From: Sapria himalayana
Lineage: Eukaryota > Streptophyta > Magnoliopsida > Malpighiales > Rafflesiaceae
Direction: 5' to 3'
Assembly: GCA_029783825.1 (NCBI GenBank)
Contig: JAREIK010000728.1
Coordinates: 474,900-538,899, forward strand
DNA: 64,000 nucleotides
The notes under the pieces are model-generated. The model saw only the letters and a program-made list of their open reading frames with translations. It made no database searches and was not told where the DNA came from. Each line of letters starts with the position of its first letter. Positions within the stretch are counted from its first letter, which is position 1. Below are positions 9,840 through 23,240 of the stretch, piece after piece. A program made the position numbers and the translations under genes.

Positions 9840-10420
9840 TGAAATGAAGGTAAATAAGTTATGACAGAAACTAGAGTCTATATTTGAAAAGATAATATTT
9901 AGAAATAAAATATTGATCATTAAATATCTAGTTAGCCCAAAGTTTGAATATTGAAATCTAATATCAGCTCATATCAATCTTTTCCAAAGAATAGTAAACC
10001 AATTGACATTTATGAAAATGCTCTTGGAAGATGAGTTGCATATTTATCTAATGATGAGCTCACTTTTTGTTTGTTTGGATAACTTTGTGATTTCACTAAA
10101 CATGTCAACATCAGAAAGTATTATTTCAATGCATATTATCATGGATTTTTTATTGTCTAAATAAGCAAAGAGAAAAGAGAAAGAATAAAATTTTTATGAT
10201 ATCATTACTTGTGAGAGACATGAGAGGAACATTACTAGATACACATAGAGTGACAGTAATATATATTCTTCCAAAGAAGAGTCATAAAATAAAAAATCAT
10301 TCAGATATTATCACTCTAACAAGATGATACATTTGTAGAAAGATTTCTATTCTTAGAAAAGATTATAACAATAATGCACAGTAAAAAATAAACATATGAA
10401 AGATGTCAATGTCACCTTGG
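9840..10420 (+). pseudogene. Copia gag remnant, unit 1
   Basis: The broken frames give a UBN2-type copia gag pattern: a KLESIF segment near 9,865, then RIVNQLTFMKMLLEDELH near 10,000, and a basic AKREKRE stretch near 10,160. The CCHC knuckle region (about 10,330) has lost its cysteines, leaving a KDFYSW-like end. Stops and shifts are frequent, and the N-terminal part of a normal gag is not visible. Gag would form the virus-like particle that packages the element RNA. The matching part of unit 2 is at 50,990-51,610. Confidence 0.7.
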
Positions 10421-11626
10421 GAAGATGTCTTAATGCTAGTTAGCGACAAAAAATCTACTAATCTAGTATCTAAAAAGGGTGATTGGCTTATTTACTTAGG
10501 AGTTTTATTTTATATTATCCTGTATATTGACTTCTTTACTATATACACACTTAATGATTATGACATAGTAAAGAAGGGCAAAAGTGGGACATCACATATT
10601 TTGAGCAAGAGATAAATTTGTCTATAGACATAGATATAACATCAACTGATATTAAAAGTAATTTGGTATGTACTGGATATTTATCTGAACTTGATGTCTT
10701 TAGAAATGCTAAATGATATGAGATACATGAGTTATTTTGGTGATGATCAATGAAAACTAACCAATGGTTCATTAGCCATTATAAGGTAAAAGTACGTGGA
10801 TATCAAGTAGATGTTACTCATTAAAAAAACAATAATGATCTCTTGCAAAAGTGACTTGGTCATGTGAGTGAGGTCTTTCAACTTCTAGCTAGAAAAAATA
10901 TTCTATTATTTACAGAGAATTTTCTCTTGATGAATATATAGATTATATGGCTGGAAAAAGTCATAGAGCACTTTTTCACTTTCTTTCACCCTCGAGGAGA
11001 TAGAATATTTTTAATCTTATTCATATCAAAGTTTTTTTATGCAAAATAGAATACTTGATGGAGCCCTTTACTTTGTCACATTAATTGATGATCACTATAG
11101 GATGTGACTATAGAAGATGATACTAATTTATATATGTTTTGATAATGGGAGAGAATGCCAAGAATAGTTTGAGAGCTACTATATATCACGTCACTAGACA
11201 TAAAAATATGTCTGCCAAGATATCTCAATTAAATGACATAGATGAGAGGATGAACTGTACTTTTAAGAGTTTAGTGTCTGCTTTCTAACTCATATCTTTC
11301 CAAAGAATTTTGTAGATAATCTACAAAATTCCCAATAAAATCTAGACTAGAAAAGATATCTCAAATGATTATTTGAGAATTTATGACTACAAAGTCTTTA
11401 TTCACATCCCAAATGATGAATGATCAAAACTCAATAATAATGCATGTCTATACATCTTCATTGAATATGAAAACAATGAGTTTTGGTTAAGACTGTTAAA
11501 CTTGATCATAAAAAAAATTACTAAGTAGAGAAGTAATTTTTCTAAAGGACTAATTAGCAGATAGCAATATCATCTTAGTATAGATGAGAGTGATCCCATA
11601 AATATTTCAATTTCCACAAATATAAT
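10421..11626 (+). pseudogene. Copia protease and integrase remnant, unit 1
   Basis: After gag the decayed frame gives DVLMLVSD, then a protease-like region with GKSGTSHILS where copia elements have the glycine-rich turn after the aspartic active site; the active DSGA itself is not intact. Next comes a GAG-pre-integrase region with LGHVSE near 10,860 and MAGKSHRALFH near 10,950, then an integrase core with LIDDHYR near 11,080 and SQLNDIDERMN near 11,240. The first catalytic aspartate region is recognisable, but the DNGGEY motif is damaged (DNGREC-like). The gene stops where gypsy element G1 begins and resumes at 27,489. Confidence 0.75.
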
Positions 11627-12085
11627 TGTCACACCAACCCTTATGGAGGGACCCTATCTCCATCTAATGGAGGAAAATAACTCTTAGGAGATCTTTAAAG
11701 GGAGATGACAAACTTTTAGAAACATAGAGAGACCTCACTTTCCAAGTAAAGTGTAGAAGGTTCTAGAGGATTAACGTATCTAGAACCTTCTATTTCTCTA
11801 GAGAAATATAAAATGCCTAGAATAAAACCTTTTAAGGCTCTAGACACTTAATGATATGTATAAAAGAGTAGGTGACCTCATTTCTAAACTACTAAGTTGT
11901 AATCTTCTTTCTTGAATATTAAGACTTTTCCTTTATAGTGTTCTTTTGAGTTTCTCTTGCTCCTAAACTATTGATAGGAGTTGAGTTTCACTTGCAGAGC
12001 AAGCAAGTGGCTACTTAGTAACATACAAGGGATGAGTTTCCTAACTAGCACATGAAAGCTTAGCAGAAAGAATAAATTTATGATA
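11627..12085 (+). mobile_element. G1 5' LTR
   Basis: It starts TGTCACACCAACCCTTATGG and is followed at once by a primer site. It matches the 3' LTR at 27,068-27,488 and the LTR of the related fragment at 61,077-61,479; shared words include GGTTCTAGA-like pairs, CTAAACTATTG and TCACTTGCA. A TATA-like GATATGTATAAAAG at about 11,852 precedes the probable transcript start. Confidence 0.85.
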
Positions 12086-12086
12086 T

Positions 12087-12104
12087 TTGGTATTAGAGTC
12101 GAGG
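12087..12104 (+). promoter_or_regulatory. G1 primer binding site (tRNA-iMet type)
   Basis: TTGGTATTAGAG directly follows the LTR and differs by one base from the TGGTATCAGAG core of the initiator-Met primer site used by most plant gypsy elements. Confidence 0.75.
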
Positions 12105-12134
12105 TTTCATGTGTTGAGTAACTCAAATGAAACA

Positions 12135-13330
12135 ATGGTAAGCTCTCATGTGAAAGAAAATTTCAATGAAGTTCGAGGAAGAGACATTGACCCTCCTACC
12201 AAGGGTAAGAAAAAGGATGAGTCATGTGATTCTCTTAGAAGTTTTGATGGTAGGGTGACTAGGTTAGAGATCACCATGATAGACACCAAAAAGGGAATAT
12301 ATCTTATGGAGAAAAACATGAAGAAGACCATGGAAGATCTCAAAGTGATGGTCCAAGACTTTCAAGAGGGAATACAAAGCTCGACAATCCTAATGGTGTC
12401 ATGTGAGGAGTTCAATAGGCTCTTAGACATGCTAACTAACTTGAAGTCAATAGTGGAAGTCCTGACCATGCATGAAGAGGAGATAAGACACAATGTGGCA
12501 ATTTATAAGGCCATATTATCTGCTCAGGTGGTGGCCACCCATGAGGTATCAAGGGTCGAGGTGTCAAAGCTTCACACATTTAGGGATCAACAGAATGCAA
12601 AGGAAATAGATAATTATTTATGGCATATAGAAAGGTACTTCAAGATAATTGTACAAATTGATGCAACAACAAAGGCATGCACCACTACTCTTTATCTCAC
12701 CGATAATATAATGTTATGGTGGCATAGAAAATTTATTGAAATAGAAAGAGGGACGTGCAAAATAGATACTTGGGTTGACTTTAAAAAAGAGATTAATAAG
12801 TAGTTTTATATAGGAGATATGACATTATGACACAAAAAAATGAAGCATTTCAAACACACGAGATCAATTCATGAATACGCCAAGGAGTTCTCTTCCCTAA
12901 TTCTTGAGGCTCCTATTATCAGGGAGGAAGAACTACTCTTCAATTTTATGAATAATTTGTAGGGTTGGGCTAAGCAAGAGTTGAGGAGATGAAATGTCCA
13001 AGATTTAGTCCTGGCCATGAAAATAGTAGAGTCACTCATGGATTTTTAAAAGGGTGACTCATATCAAGCCAAGCCATAATTCAAACATAGTTATGCTAAA
13101 AGTGGAGAAGAAATGAGCCTAAGAATTATAATGTTAGATAATGATCAAGTGTGACCTCTACTAGCAAAGAGGGTAGGGGTTGAGAAAAGTACAAAGATTT
13201 TAATCTAACAATTAATTGTTTCTTATGCGATGGACTACACTAGGCTTGTGAATGTCCCAAGAGAAAGACTCTCAATGTTATGATCAAAAGGGATATTTAG
13301 CAGGTGGGTGATAATGCACACATGGGATCA
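12135..13330 (+). pseudogene. G1 gag (retrotransposon gag domain plus CCHC knuckle)
   Basis: The best start is the ATG at 12,135, since the frame upstream is still the primer site. A basic leader and a coiled-coil-like stretch lead to a clear gypsy gag signature: NAKEIDNYLWHIERYF (about 12,595-12,642), TLYLTDNIMLWWHRKF (12,685-12,732) and an intact TWVDFKKEI. The frame meets a TAG at 12,801 and then continues broken (KHFKHTRSIHEYAKEF, QEGWAKQELRR-like) to a zinc knuckle near 13,225 with pattern CFLCDGLH followed by a stop, ECPKRK. Gag would build the particle. It is dead through stops, but the first 220 codons are well preserved. Confidence 0.85.
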
Positions 13331-16000
13331 ATATAGTTGTTGAATACCCTCAAAGTTAAGCATATCAAGGAGCAGTCTCAAAGCCAAAGACTCATATATG
13401 TGGATGCCAATAAAAATGGAATATTCACCAAGTCATGATAAAAAAATAGTGTCACACATAACTTTGTCTTAGAGAAGGAGACAGAAAGACTCAATCATCA
13501 GACATCTAAAAAAAGGTTGTCTTAAGACATTCAACTCTACTACTAAGCTATCACAAAGAGGAGTTCACAATATAATAATGAAGATTAGTCCGTGTGAAGG
13601 CAATGTTGACTTCAAGGTAGTGATCAGGATAGATTTTTTATACCAAGTAAAAGTTGTGCCTTTACCTTTTCTATGCTCAATAACTATTTTAGAAAAGGAG
13701 GCACCATGTATAGTTCCCAAAATCATTGAAGGAAAGGTTAGGACTCATATACTATTAGCTATGCAATTAAAGGAGTTAAAAAAGAATGAGATGACTTACT
13801 TGGAAACTCTTAAGGAAGACATGATTGATACTATGTAAGATTTTATGTCCTTGGCTTAGAAGTCAAGAAAGTGCTGAGTGAGTTTAAAGATGTGATACTA
13901 TTGGAGATCTCCAAAAAGTTCTCACCAAGAAGGAAATAAAATCACAAGATCGAGTTTGAATCAAGATACAAACCCCAAGCCATGGTGCCATAAATGATGG
14001 CCCCCAATAATTAGAGTTAAAAATATAATTGAAGGATTTTTACAAATGTGCATTGATTATCGAGCACTCAACAAAGTGATAATAAAGATCATCACATTGA
14101 AAATAATGTGTGTGATCGTGGTACTATCAAGTGAGGATAATTGAATGGGATGAATTGAAAATAATGTGTGTGACAATGTATGGCTCCAATGAGTTCTTAG
14201 TGATACCCTTTGATCTTACTAATACACAATGTTACATTCTCCACTTGATGAATAAAATATTTCACTTTTCTTGATAAGTTTGTGGTAGTATATCTAGATT
14301 ATATTGTTATATATAGTAATACCTTGGAAGAGCATGTTGATCATCTAAGAAAGGTATTTTAGCTATTAAGGTATATTGAACTATACGTGAATAGAGAGAA
14401 ATATTCTTTTGCACTGGAAGAAATGGGCTTCCTATGGCATCATATTAAAATGGAAAACTCAAGATGGATGACAACAAGACCAAGACTATTCAAGAATGAG
14501 ATCCCCCAACTAAGGTGACCTAATTAAGGTTCTTCTCTATTGATGCATCTTCTCAAAAAGAATAATGCATAGACGAGATAAAAAGTGGCAACAAACCTTT
14601 GAATATTTGAAAGAGGTTGTAATGGAGAAGCTTGTGTTGGCACTATCTAACCACACCAAGGTATTTGTGGTACACACTGATACTTGTGACTTTGATATTC
14701 AAAGGGTTCTTATGTAGGAAAGATACCCCATAGCTTTTGAAAGCCACGAGATCAATGACATGAAAAAGCAATACATTGTCCAAGAGAAGGAGGTGATAGT
14801 GATCATTCATTACTTGCAAATAAAAAAATACTATCTACTAGGTCACATTTCTTAGTAAAGATGAACAACGTTATTACTAGCTGCTTTCAAACTTGGAAGA
14901 AATTAAAATCTAAGCAAGCAAGGTGGCAAGACTTCTTTGCCGAGTTCAACTACGCATTTGAGTACAAGTCATGCATCACTAATCATATGACCAATGCATT
15001 AAGTCACAAAGTAGAATTAATATCCATGACTAGCCAACCCATGGAAGAGATGGATGGATCTTTGCAACATGATCTAGTGGCAAGGGGTCTCATTTCTCTA
15101 GCTCACAAAGAAAAAATGTGATGATTTTGGATAAATGATGGTCTAATGTATAAAAAGGAAAAGTTATTTTACAAACCAAAGTGGGGAAGTATCAGAAGGA
15201 ATCTCATCAAAAAGTGTCACGACTCCAAATGAGCTGACCAACAATGACAATGATGCAGGAGAGTTTTATTAGACTTTCTCTACTATTGACCACAAATATG
15301 AGATGATGTAGAGACTTACATGAAAACATATATTTTGTGCCAACAAAACAAAGTGGAACAATGTCAACCCATGGAATTGATGGAGCCACTACTAAAAGTA
15401 GTGGCCTTGGGAATGCATCACCATTGACTTCATCATTGGTTAGCCCAATTATAGGATACATGGGTCAATCATAGTAGTGATAGATTTATTCTCAAAATAA
15501 GCTATTTTTATAGTAGTCCCTAAAAATTATACAACATAAGAAACAATCAGGCTATTCCTCAAGAACATAGTGAAATATTGAGGGCTCCTAAAATTCATTA
15601 AAAGTGATCGTGATGCATGCTTTATGGAAAAATTTTGGATAAAGCTCTTCAAGTTTATAGGTATGGTGCTCCACTTTTCTACTAGTTTTCACCCTTAGAC
15701 TGATGAACAAACAAGATGGATAAATGCATTACTAGATCTATATTTGAGGCATTTTATGAGTGCTAATCAGATTGATTGGGCAAAATTGTTGGATATTTTT
15801 AGTTATCTTACAACCTTCAAAGGAGTGAAGAAACTAAGAAAAGTCTATTTGAGATAGTCATGGGGCAACAACTGATGACTCCTCACACCCTAGCTGGAGG
15901 ATATATAGAGAAAAGTACAATAACCTACTAACTTGCTAAGGATTAGTATGAGCATACTAACATAGGATGCTCATACTTAAAGAATAACAAATATTTTTTG
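13331..16000 (+). pseudogene. G1 pol: protease, RT, RNase H, integrase (5' part)
   Basis: Domains follow gypsy order. The protease end lies at 13,570-13,840 (ISPCEGNVDFKVV, then IDFLYQVKVVPLP). RT includes CIDYRALNKV at 14,050-14,080 and a damaged catalytic box YLDYIVIYS near 14,290, where YLDD has become YLDY. RNase H follows (HTDTCDFDIQ near 14,680, QARWQDFFAEFNYAFEYK at 14,915-14,970). Integrase keeps ITIDFIIG, SDRDACF and SFHP, but the region of the final glutamate reads DEQTRWIN instead of DGQTERVN, so the DDE triad is lost. A central RT segment is missing or shuffled. Coding is cut at about 15,990 by the G2 array; a second partial copy of this integrase end resumes after it. Confidence 0.85.
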
Positions 16001-16419
16001 TATTCCCAGAGGGACCTATTCATTCATCACACAACAAAATGTACAATAAAATAATTTTTTTATACTAATGTTGCTTACACATAATTTTTTTATTTGCTCG
16101 GTATAATAAAAAAAATGCATATATATAACTCAAGCCACAACTACCTTTCATCACATGTGCAATCCCGCATGTGGGTCTGTCATCTACACTAAACTTGTGC
16201 CTGAAAGGGAATCACACAATGGAGTGAGCAAAGCTTAATAGATATAAATTTTTACAAGGCTACTCACAAAATAAATGCACATTAAAAAATCATGCACATA
16301 TATTAACACTCATTCAAGTATAATATTTAAATAAATATAATTATAGATGAAATGTTTTAATGCTCATATCTCGAGTCTCACTGACTCCCCCACACATGCC
16401 AAAGCCAAGTGTGGCATAT

Positions 16420-16454
<35 letters not shown>

Positions 16455-17595
16455 ATTAATTAATTAATTATTTATTTATTTATATTAGACATACTCCGAA
16501 GAATATGAATATTTTTCAAAAAATAATATTGAACATCATCCAAAATATATATATATATATATATATATGAATATTCTCTGATATTATTGGATATTCTCCA
16601 AAAAATATGGAATTTTCCGAAAAACAATACTAAGCATTCTCTGAAAAATATCATATAACTTAGTTTGAATGTTGTCCCATTTCGAGTCTGCATAAATAAT
16701 ATTCATTATAATTTAGTATATATAAGCCATGCACACACCCAATTATTATAATGTCCCCATCATATAAAAATATAAATATGCTATTTATTATTAAACTATA
16801 TTTTATACATAGTTATTACTACAAGAATACAAATTAAACAATCATATTACTAAACTAGACAATAAAATTTTCACTAATTAACCATTTATAATTTAATTTC
16901 TAAATCAAGTTTGAATTGAATTATAATTCACTACTATTTATGGCGCTTAAATGGAAGAAATCCAATAATATAAATCTCCAATCTCTCAGAATATTTCACA
17001 ATAACTTCTAGAATTTGGTACTAATAGGAAGTTCTCGTCATATAGAGCAACTTTTGTTCATAGATTATTTTATTTTAATATCAAAATAATCAACTAATTG
17101 GAAACAAAATTATACAGTTCTTTTTTTTTAGCATTGAACCCTCTCCTTTCCAATTTCACCCTTTTCACAATTTTCCATTTTCACGTTCATTTTCATTTAT
17201 CATTATTATTATTATTATTATTATTATATCAAGATAATAAATAAAAAAAAGTCTATTTTTGATACCTTGGTAGCATGCATGCATCCATGTTTTCCTAGTA
17301 TTTATTTATTTATTATTATTATTATTTTAATTAATAATAATAAGATATTATTAAAAAATGACTAAATTTTGATTTCCTCAGAACTCGACGAAATTTGTCA
17401 CTAAGGCTATAGCCTCATCGACAAATTTCGGATAATATAAAAAATGACAAATTTCTCATGACGAATTCAATGGTGTAGTCCATTTTATCATCCAAATTCT
17501 AAATATTTTCAATTTTTTTTTCTTATAATAAAATTACTATTTTGGCTCATTTTTTAGAAAAATCATATTATTTATATATTTTTTTGGGTTACACA
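16001..17595 (-). mobile_element. G2 LTR copy L1
   Basis: This minus-strand LTR aligns with L2 (18,724-20,104), L3 (24,872-26,348) and both LTRs of G2c. In sense orientation it begins TGTGTAACCC (at 17,595) and runs leftward; the last ~10 bases of the LTR end (TGTGACA) are missing at 16,001. It holds a TG microsatellite (16,422-16,452), an AT run (16,546-16,568), an ATT run (17,200-17,228) and repeated CATTCTCCAAAAAATATGG units. It is the 3' LTR for the integrase fragment on its right. Confidence 0.85.
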
Positions 17596-18723
17596 TTTTT
17601 TCCTCCTTGAAAAAGTCATAATGAAATTCCCACATGTAAACATCTACAATCATATGTATATGCTAAGTTAAACAATTATAAAATGACTAAAACACATACA
17701 TTCTCAAATAAAAATGGATAAGCAACACGCATAGTATCTTCATGTTCCCATGTTGCTCTTCTACTACTTATTTCTACCATAAAATCTTTACTAGTCTCAA
17801 AATTTTGTTTCACAAAACTTGTCACGACTATATATGAAATGCACTGGTCTCTCTTTAAACATTCCATCTACATCAATAATGAGTTTACCTAAATCCACTA
17901 TATGAGTTGGATCATGAATGTATTTCCTGAGCATGAAGATATAGAATACCTCATGGACACCAGATAAATATGGTGATAATGCCAACCATTAAGCAACCAC
18001 ACTAACTCTTTCGAGTATCTCAAAAGGACCAATATATCTTGGTGATAGCTTTCCGTATTTGTTGAATCTGATCACAACCCTTTTTAGCATTATTTTCAAG
18101 AAAACATGATCTCTCATCTCAAATTTTAGAGATCGTTATCATTTATTAACATAGCTTTTCTATTGACTTTAGGCTGTAAGAATATGTTTTCATATCAAAT
18201 CTATTTTTTTCTAAGGGGTCTCTAATCAAATCTAGACCCGTGGTGGATCTGTCTCTCATCTCAGTCCAACAAACTAGATATCAACATGACCTTCCATATA
18301 ATGCTTCATACGGTGCTATTTGTACACTTGCTTGATAACTATTGTTGTAGGTGAACTCGACCAAAGGAAAATATTCTTGCCAGCTACCATTAAAATCCAG
18401 ACCACATGCTCGTAGCATGTCATCTAAAATTTATATGGTTCTCTCCGACTGACCATCATGTATGGATGAAAAGTAGTGTTATTACCAACTGTGTTCCCAT
18501 GGCTTTCTGAAAACTCTTCCAAAAATGAATCATAAATCTGGGATCTCAGTTTGATATAATAGATATTAGCACTCCATATAATCAAATAAATTTTTCATAT
18601 GTATAACCTGTAGAATTCTTCTAGTGTGAAAGTCATCCACACATCCAGAAAATATGCTGACTTTGTAAGCCGATCCACTATCACCCACATAGCATCATGT
18701 TTTCATGATATCCGTGGCAAATG
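17596..18723 (-). pseudogene. G2a integrase C-terminal fragment with chromodomain-like end
   Basis: Read on the minus strand from 18,723, this resembles the integrase half of G2c. It includes a region equivalent to FEILE followed by LALSPYLSGVHEVFYIF (around 17,930-17,990) and IHDPTHIVDLGKLIIDVDG. The end reads RRATWEHEDTMRVAYPFLFE near 17,725-17,770, the EEATWE-type tail that chromovirus integrases carry in or near the chromodomain. The fragment lacks RT, protease and gag. It ends at 18,723 in GGCAAATGTGTCACA, exactly where L2 starts. Confidence 0.8.
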
Positions 18724-20104
18724 TGTCACATCCCAAATCCCATGGGGTCCCATTTCATTCATCATATAACCAAATGTGTAATAAAATAACATTTTATTTT
18801 TTTTCTTACAAATGTTGCTTACACATTTTTTTTATTTTCTTAGTGGAATAATAAAATACAATATATACAACTCAAGCCTCATTCGACTTTCATCACATGT
18901 GCGATTCCACAAGTGGGTATGTCATCTGCCCTGGACATGTACCTAAAAGGAGGTCCCACAATGAAGTGAGCAAAGCTCAGTATAGGTAAACTTCTACAAG
19001 ACTACTCCCCACCTAAGTACACGTAAAAAAAATCATGCGCATATATCAATACCCATTAAAATTCAATATCTATACGAATGTAATTATGGATGAAATATTT
19101 TTTTTTCCATATCCCAAGTCTCACTGACTCTCTCATACATGGCGAAGCCAAGTATGACATATATATATTATTTTTATTTGACATACTCCAAAAAATATAT
19201 GCCTTTTCCGAAAAATAATATTGCACATTCTCTGAAAAATATATTTTTTTTCATTTGACATTCTCCAAAAAATATTGGAGATTCTTCAAAAAATATGGAC
19301 TTTCTTTGAAAAATAATTTTGAAACATTCTCTGAAAAATACCACGTAACTCAGTATAAATGTCTCATTTTAGTTCACATAAATAATATCTCTTTATAACT
19401 TTATATATATAAACTATGCACACACTCATCTATTTGTGATGTCCCATACATATGAAATATAAATATCTCTTTTATGATTAAACAATATTCCAAGCATAAT
19501 TATAACCACACAAACACAAATCACAATGTAATATATTATTAACCATTCATAATGTAATTTCTAAAATTGATTGAATTAAATTATAATTCACGATCATGTA
19601 TGATTCTTAAATTGAAAGAAATTCTAATAGGAGAAACTCACTACCTCTTGAAATATTCGATCGAAACTTAGAAAATTTGATATCAATATGAAGCTCTCGT
19701 CACATAGAACAACATTTATTCTTGGACTAGTTGGCTTCAATACCAAAATAATCACCTAATAGTAAAAGAACATTATGGTTCTTTTAATTTTTTTTCTCTC
19801 ATCACAATGCACTCTCTCTCCTTTGTTTTTTTTCTTTCGTTTTTCCCATTTCTCATTTTCTCGTCCATTTTGTTTTTTTTTATGTTTTATTTTTTTAACA
19901 ATTATAAAATAATATTAAAAAATGACTATCGTTCAAATGCTTCATAATTTAATGAAATTTGTCACCAATGCTATATTTATCAAGACAAATTTAATGGTGA
20001 AGTCTGTTTTATCTTTAGGATACTAAAAAATTTTCAAATAATTTTGCCAGTTATTCCAGAAAAATCATATTATTTATTTATTCATTTTTTTTCTGGTTTT
20101 CACA
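18724..20104 (-). mobile_element. G2 LTR copy L2
   Basis: Minus-strand LTR. In sense it starts TGTGAAAACC at 20,104, preceded by a purine tract (AAGGTGGAGAGAA) as expected before a 3' LTR, and ends TGTGACA at 18,724. It is shared between two partial elements: it is the 3' LTR of G2b to the right and abuts the G2a integrase fragment to the left. Internal CATTCTC/AAAAATAT repeats match L1 and L3. Confidence 0.85.
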
Positions 20105-22940
20105 TTCTCTCCACCTTAAAGAATTTCTTGTCGAAATTCTTACATGTAATCCTTTACAATTATAAATATAAGTTAAGTTAAATAATTATTAAACTATTAA
20201 AATACATATCTTCATTTTCGAATAAAAAGAGATATGCAACATGCATCATATCTTCACGTTCACTTGTTGCTTCTTTTATTCCTTGATGTTGTCATATAAC
20301 TTTATTAGGAATATATTTTCTAAGCATAGAAACATGGAATATGTCATGGACACTAGATAAATATGGTGGTAATACCAACTGATAAGCAACTATGCCCACT
20401 TTTTTGAGTATTTTGAAAGGCCTGATATATTTTGGCGATAGCTTTCTATGTTTGTCAAATTTGATTACTTTTCTTTTTTGGTACTACTTTCAAGGAAACA
20501 TAATCTCCCACCTCAAATTTTACAGGTTGTTGTCATCTATCAGTATAACTTTTCTTTTTACTTTGAGCTATAAGAAAATGTTGTCGTATTAAATCTATTT
20601 TTTTTAAGGTTGACATAGCCTTTCATATAATGTTTCATACGGTGTCATTTGTACACTTGCTTGATAACTATTGTTGTATTTGAACTCGACTAAAGGAAGA
20701 TATTTTTCCCAGCTACCCTTGAAATTTAGACAATATGCTCATAGCATATTCTCTAAAATTTGTTTGGTCCTCTCCGACTAACCATTTGTTTGTTGATGAA
20801 AAGCAGTGATCATTACCAACTATATTTCCATTACTTTCTAGAAACTCTTCAAAAAGTGAGCCATAAATCTAGAATCTCAATCTGATACAATAGATATTGG
20901 CATTCCATGTAATCAGACAATTTCTCGTAATTAGAACTTGCATAATTCTTCTAGTATGAAGGTCATCCACATAGCCATAAAATATGCTGACTTTGTATGT
21001 TGGTCCGCTATCACCCATACAGCATCATGTTTTCATGATGTCCTTGGCAAGTGAGTCACAAAATCCATCATGACATGCCCTCACTTCCACCATGCTACTT
21101 TTAATGGCTAGAGTAACCTGCTGGCTTATGATGCTTAGCCTTTATCTATTGACAGGTAAGACATTATTGCACAAAATCCCCAATATGTCATTTCATCTCA
21201 TTCTAGTAATACTAGAAATGAAGATCATTAAACATCTTCGTGCCACCTAGATGTACTACAATACAAGAATAGTAAAATTCTTTAAGAATCTTCTCTCTCA
21301 ATTTTACTATCTGAGGAATCATGATCCATCCTCTAAACCGAAAACTATCATCCATGTGAATGGCCCTGCTCTCATCGCATGTACTAATTTGTACTCAGTT
21401 CCTGACAGACAATATCTTTTCATCTTGTTTCTAGATCTAAATCACCTTATTCAATATGGAAGGTATAGCTATTAAACTCCCAATAACACCCCAACATTGA
21501 TTACAGTATTGTAAGTTTAATCATCTCACAATCTCGAGCATGTTTCATTTTCACGAAGTTATACTAGCTAGTATACCTTGTGACATTCGACTAAGTACAT
21601 CGACCATCATATTTGCCTTACCTAGATGGTAATGCAAAGTAAAATCATAATCTTCTAGATATTTCATCCATCAGCATTATCTTAGACTTGTGTGATCTTA
21701 AAATATCTCAAATTGCTCACCATACAAATAGTGGTGCAATTATTTTAAGGCAAATACTATAAATGCCAACTCTAAATCATATGTACGATAATTTCACTCA
21801 TGATTTTTAACTTCCATGAACCATATGCTACAAATATTTTAGACTATATCAGAACTTATCTCAACTCATCTTTAGAGGCATCACACCATACTATATATTT
21901 TTGTCTCATATTTGGAACTATCAAAATAGGAGCTGAAGTAAGTCTCCTTTTTAATTCTTAAAATACTTTCTCACACAAATCAGTCCACTCATACTTGATT
22001 TCTTCCCAGATCAATCTAGTCATTAGAGTAGCTAAATGGGAAAAATTATGAATAAATTTTTTGTTAACCTAGCCAATTCCAAGAAACTATGTATCTCAAA
22101 AACTAACTTTGGACTCTTCTAATTCATGACTACCTTAAATTTTTTAAGGTCCACTGAGACACTAGTAGCTGATACTATGGGTCCCAAAATTTTCACAACT
22201 ATCAGCCAAAATTCATATTTATTGAATTTGGCATACAACTTATGTTCTCTCAAAAATTGGAGAATAATATTTAAATGATCTTCAATACTATTTCTCAAAA
22301 AGAGAGCGGATCAAAATGACATCAATAAATTTTACAATAAAATGATCTAAATATGGCTAAAATATTCTATGCATGAGATCCATAAATGCTGCTGACATAT
22401 TTGTTAATCCGTAAGGCATCACTATAAACTCAAAATGCTCATACTGCATTTTAAATGCTATCTTAGGAATGTCAGCCTCCCTAACTCTCAATTAGTGATA
22501 CCTAGAATGAAGTTCTATTTTGGAAAAGACATGTGCTCATTTGAACTGATGAAACAAATCATCAATTATTGGTAATAGATACTGATTCTTTATCATAACC
22601 TTGTTCGACTATCAATAGTCAATGCATTGTTAAAGGGTCTTATTCTTCTTCTTTGTAAATAGAACTGGAGGGCCCCAAAAGAAAGTGCACGGTCTAATGA
22701 AACCCTTGTTCAATAAATTTATAAGAACCTTGAGTTCCTATAATTTCGCCGATATCATTCTATGTGGAGTCATAGAAATAAGCGATATACTAGGATGTAG
22801 CATGATACTAAAGTTTATATCCTTGTGCAAGGGTAATCATAGTAGTTTGTCTGAAAAAATATCTTCGTATTCACAAACTATTCGAAGAAGATTCAGGCCT
22901 AGTGTCTTCTCATTTTCTAAGATGAGGCATGCTAGTCAAC
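20105..22940 (-). pseudogene. G2b pol: RT, RNase H, integrase with chromodomain-like end
   Basis: This minus-strand gypsy pol reads from right to left. Protein similarity to G2c pol is clear throughout: RT at about 22,940-21,960, RNase H at about 21,960-21,560 and integrase at about 21,480-20,230. The RT catalytic box near 22,330 reads FIDVILI, so the second aspartate of FIDD is valine. The integrase core is interrupted by many stops. The C-terminal part ends before the purine tract at 20,105-20,120. Pol would copy the element RNA and integrate the cDNA. I infer it has been inactive for a long time. Confidence 0.8.
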
Positions 22941-23240
22941 TCATTAGTTATCCATGCCATCTAGAATTATATACAGTATGGGATAAAGTATCATTCTTAT
23001 CCCCCTGAAATATAACACAAATACCATTTGGTGTATAGGTAATAACTCTTCTACAATCATAATCAATAATGATTCGATGCATTGTCAACCAATTAATGCC
23101 AATAATAATATCAAAATCTGATGTATCCATAACCCTAAGGTCCATAATGAACAGAATTCCTAAGATTTTTAACTCATAATCTTGACATATCTCGTCAGTT
23201 TTTATCTTAGTCACTAAGGAAAAAGTCACATGCAATGGCC
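22941..23240 (-). pseudogene. G2b aspartic protease domain
   Basis: The frame on the minus strand gives MDLRVMDTSDFDIIIGINWL (about 23,145-23,085) followed by HRIIIDYDCRRV and IVFQGDK-like text. This is the familiar C-terminal part of gypsy protease (DLRVMDMSDFDVILGMDWL type). The catalytic DTGA/DSGA motif upstream is not clearly preserved. It joins gag and RT in one degraded polyprotein frame. Confidence 0.8.

Noticed and set aside
15207..15461. Minus-strand open frame of 84 codons
   Set aside because: Antisense shadow of the G1 integrase, whose motifs are on the plus strand here.
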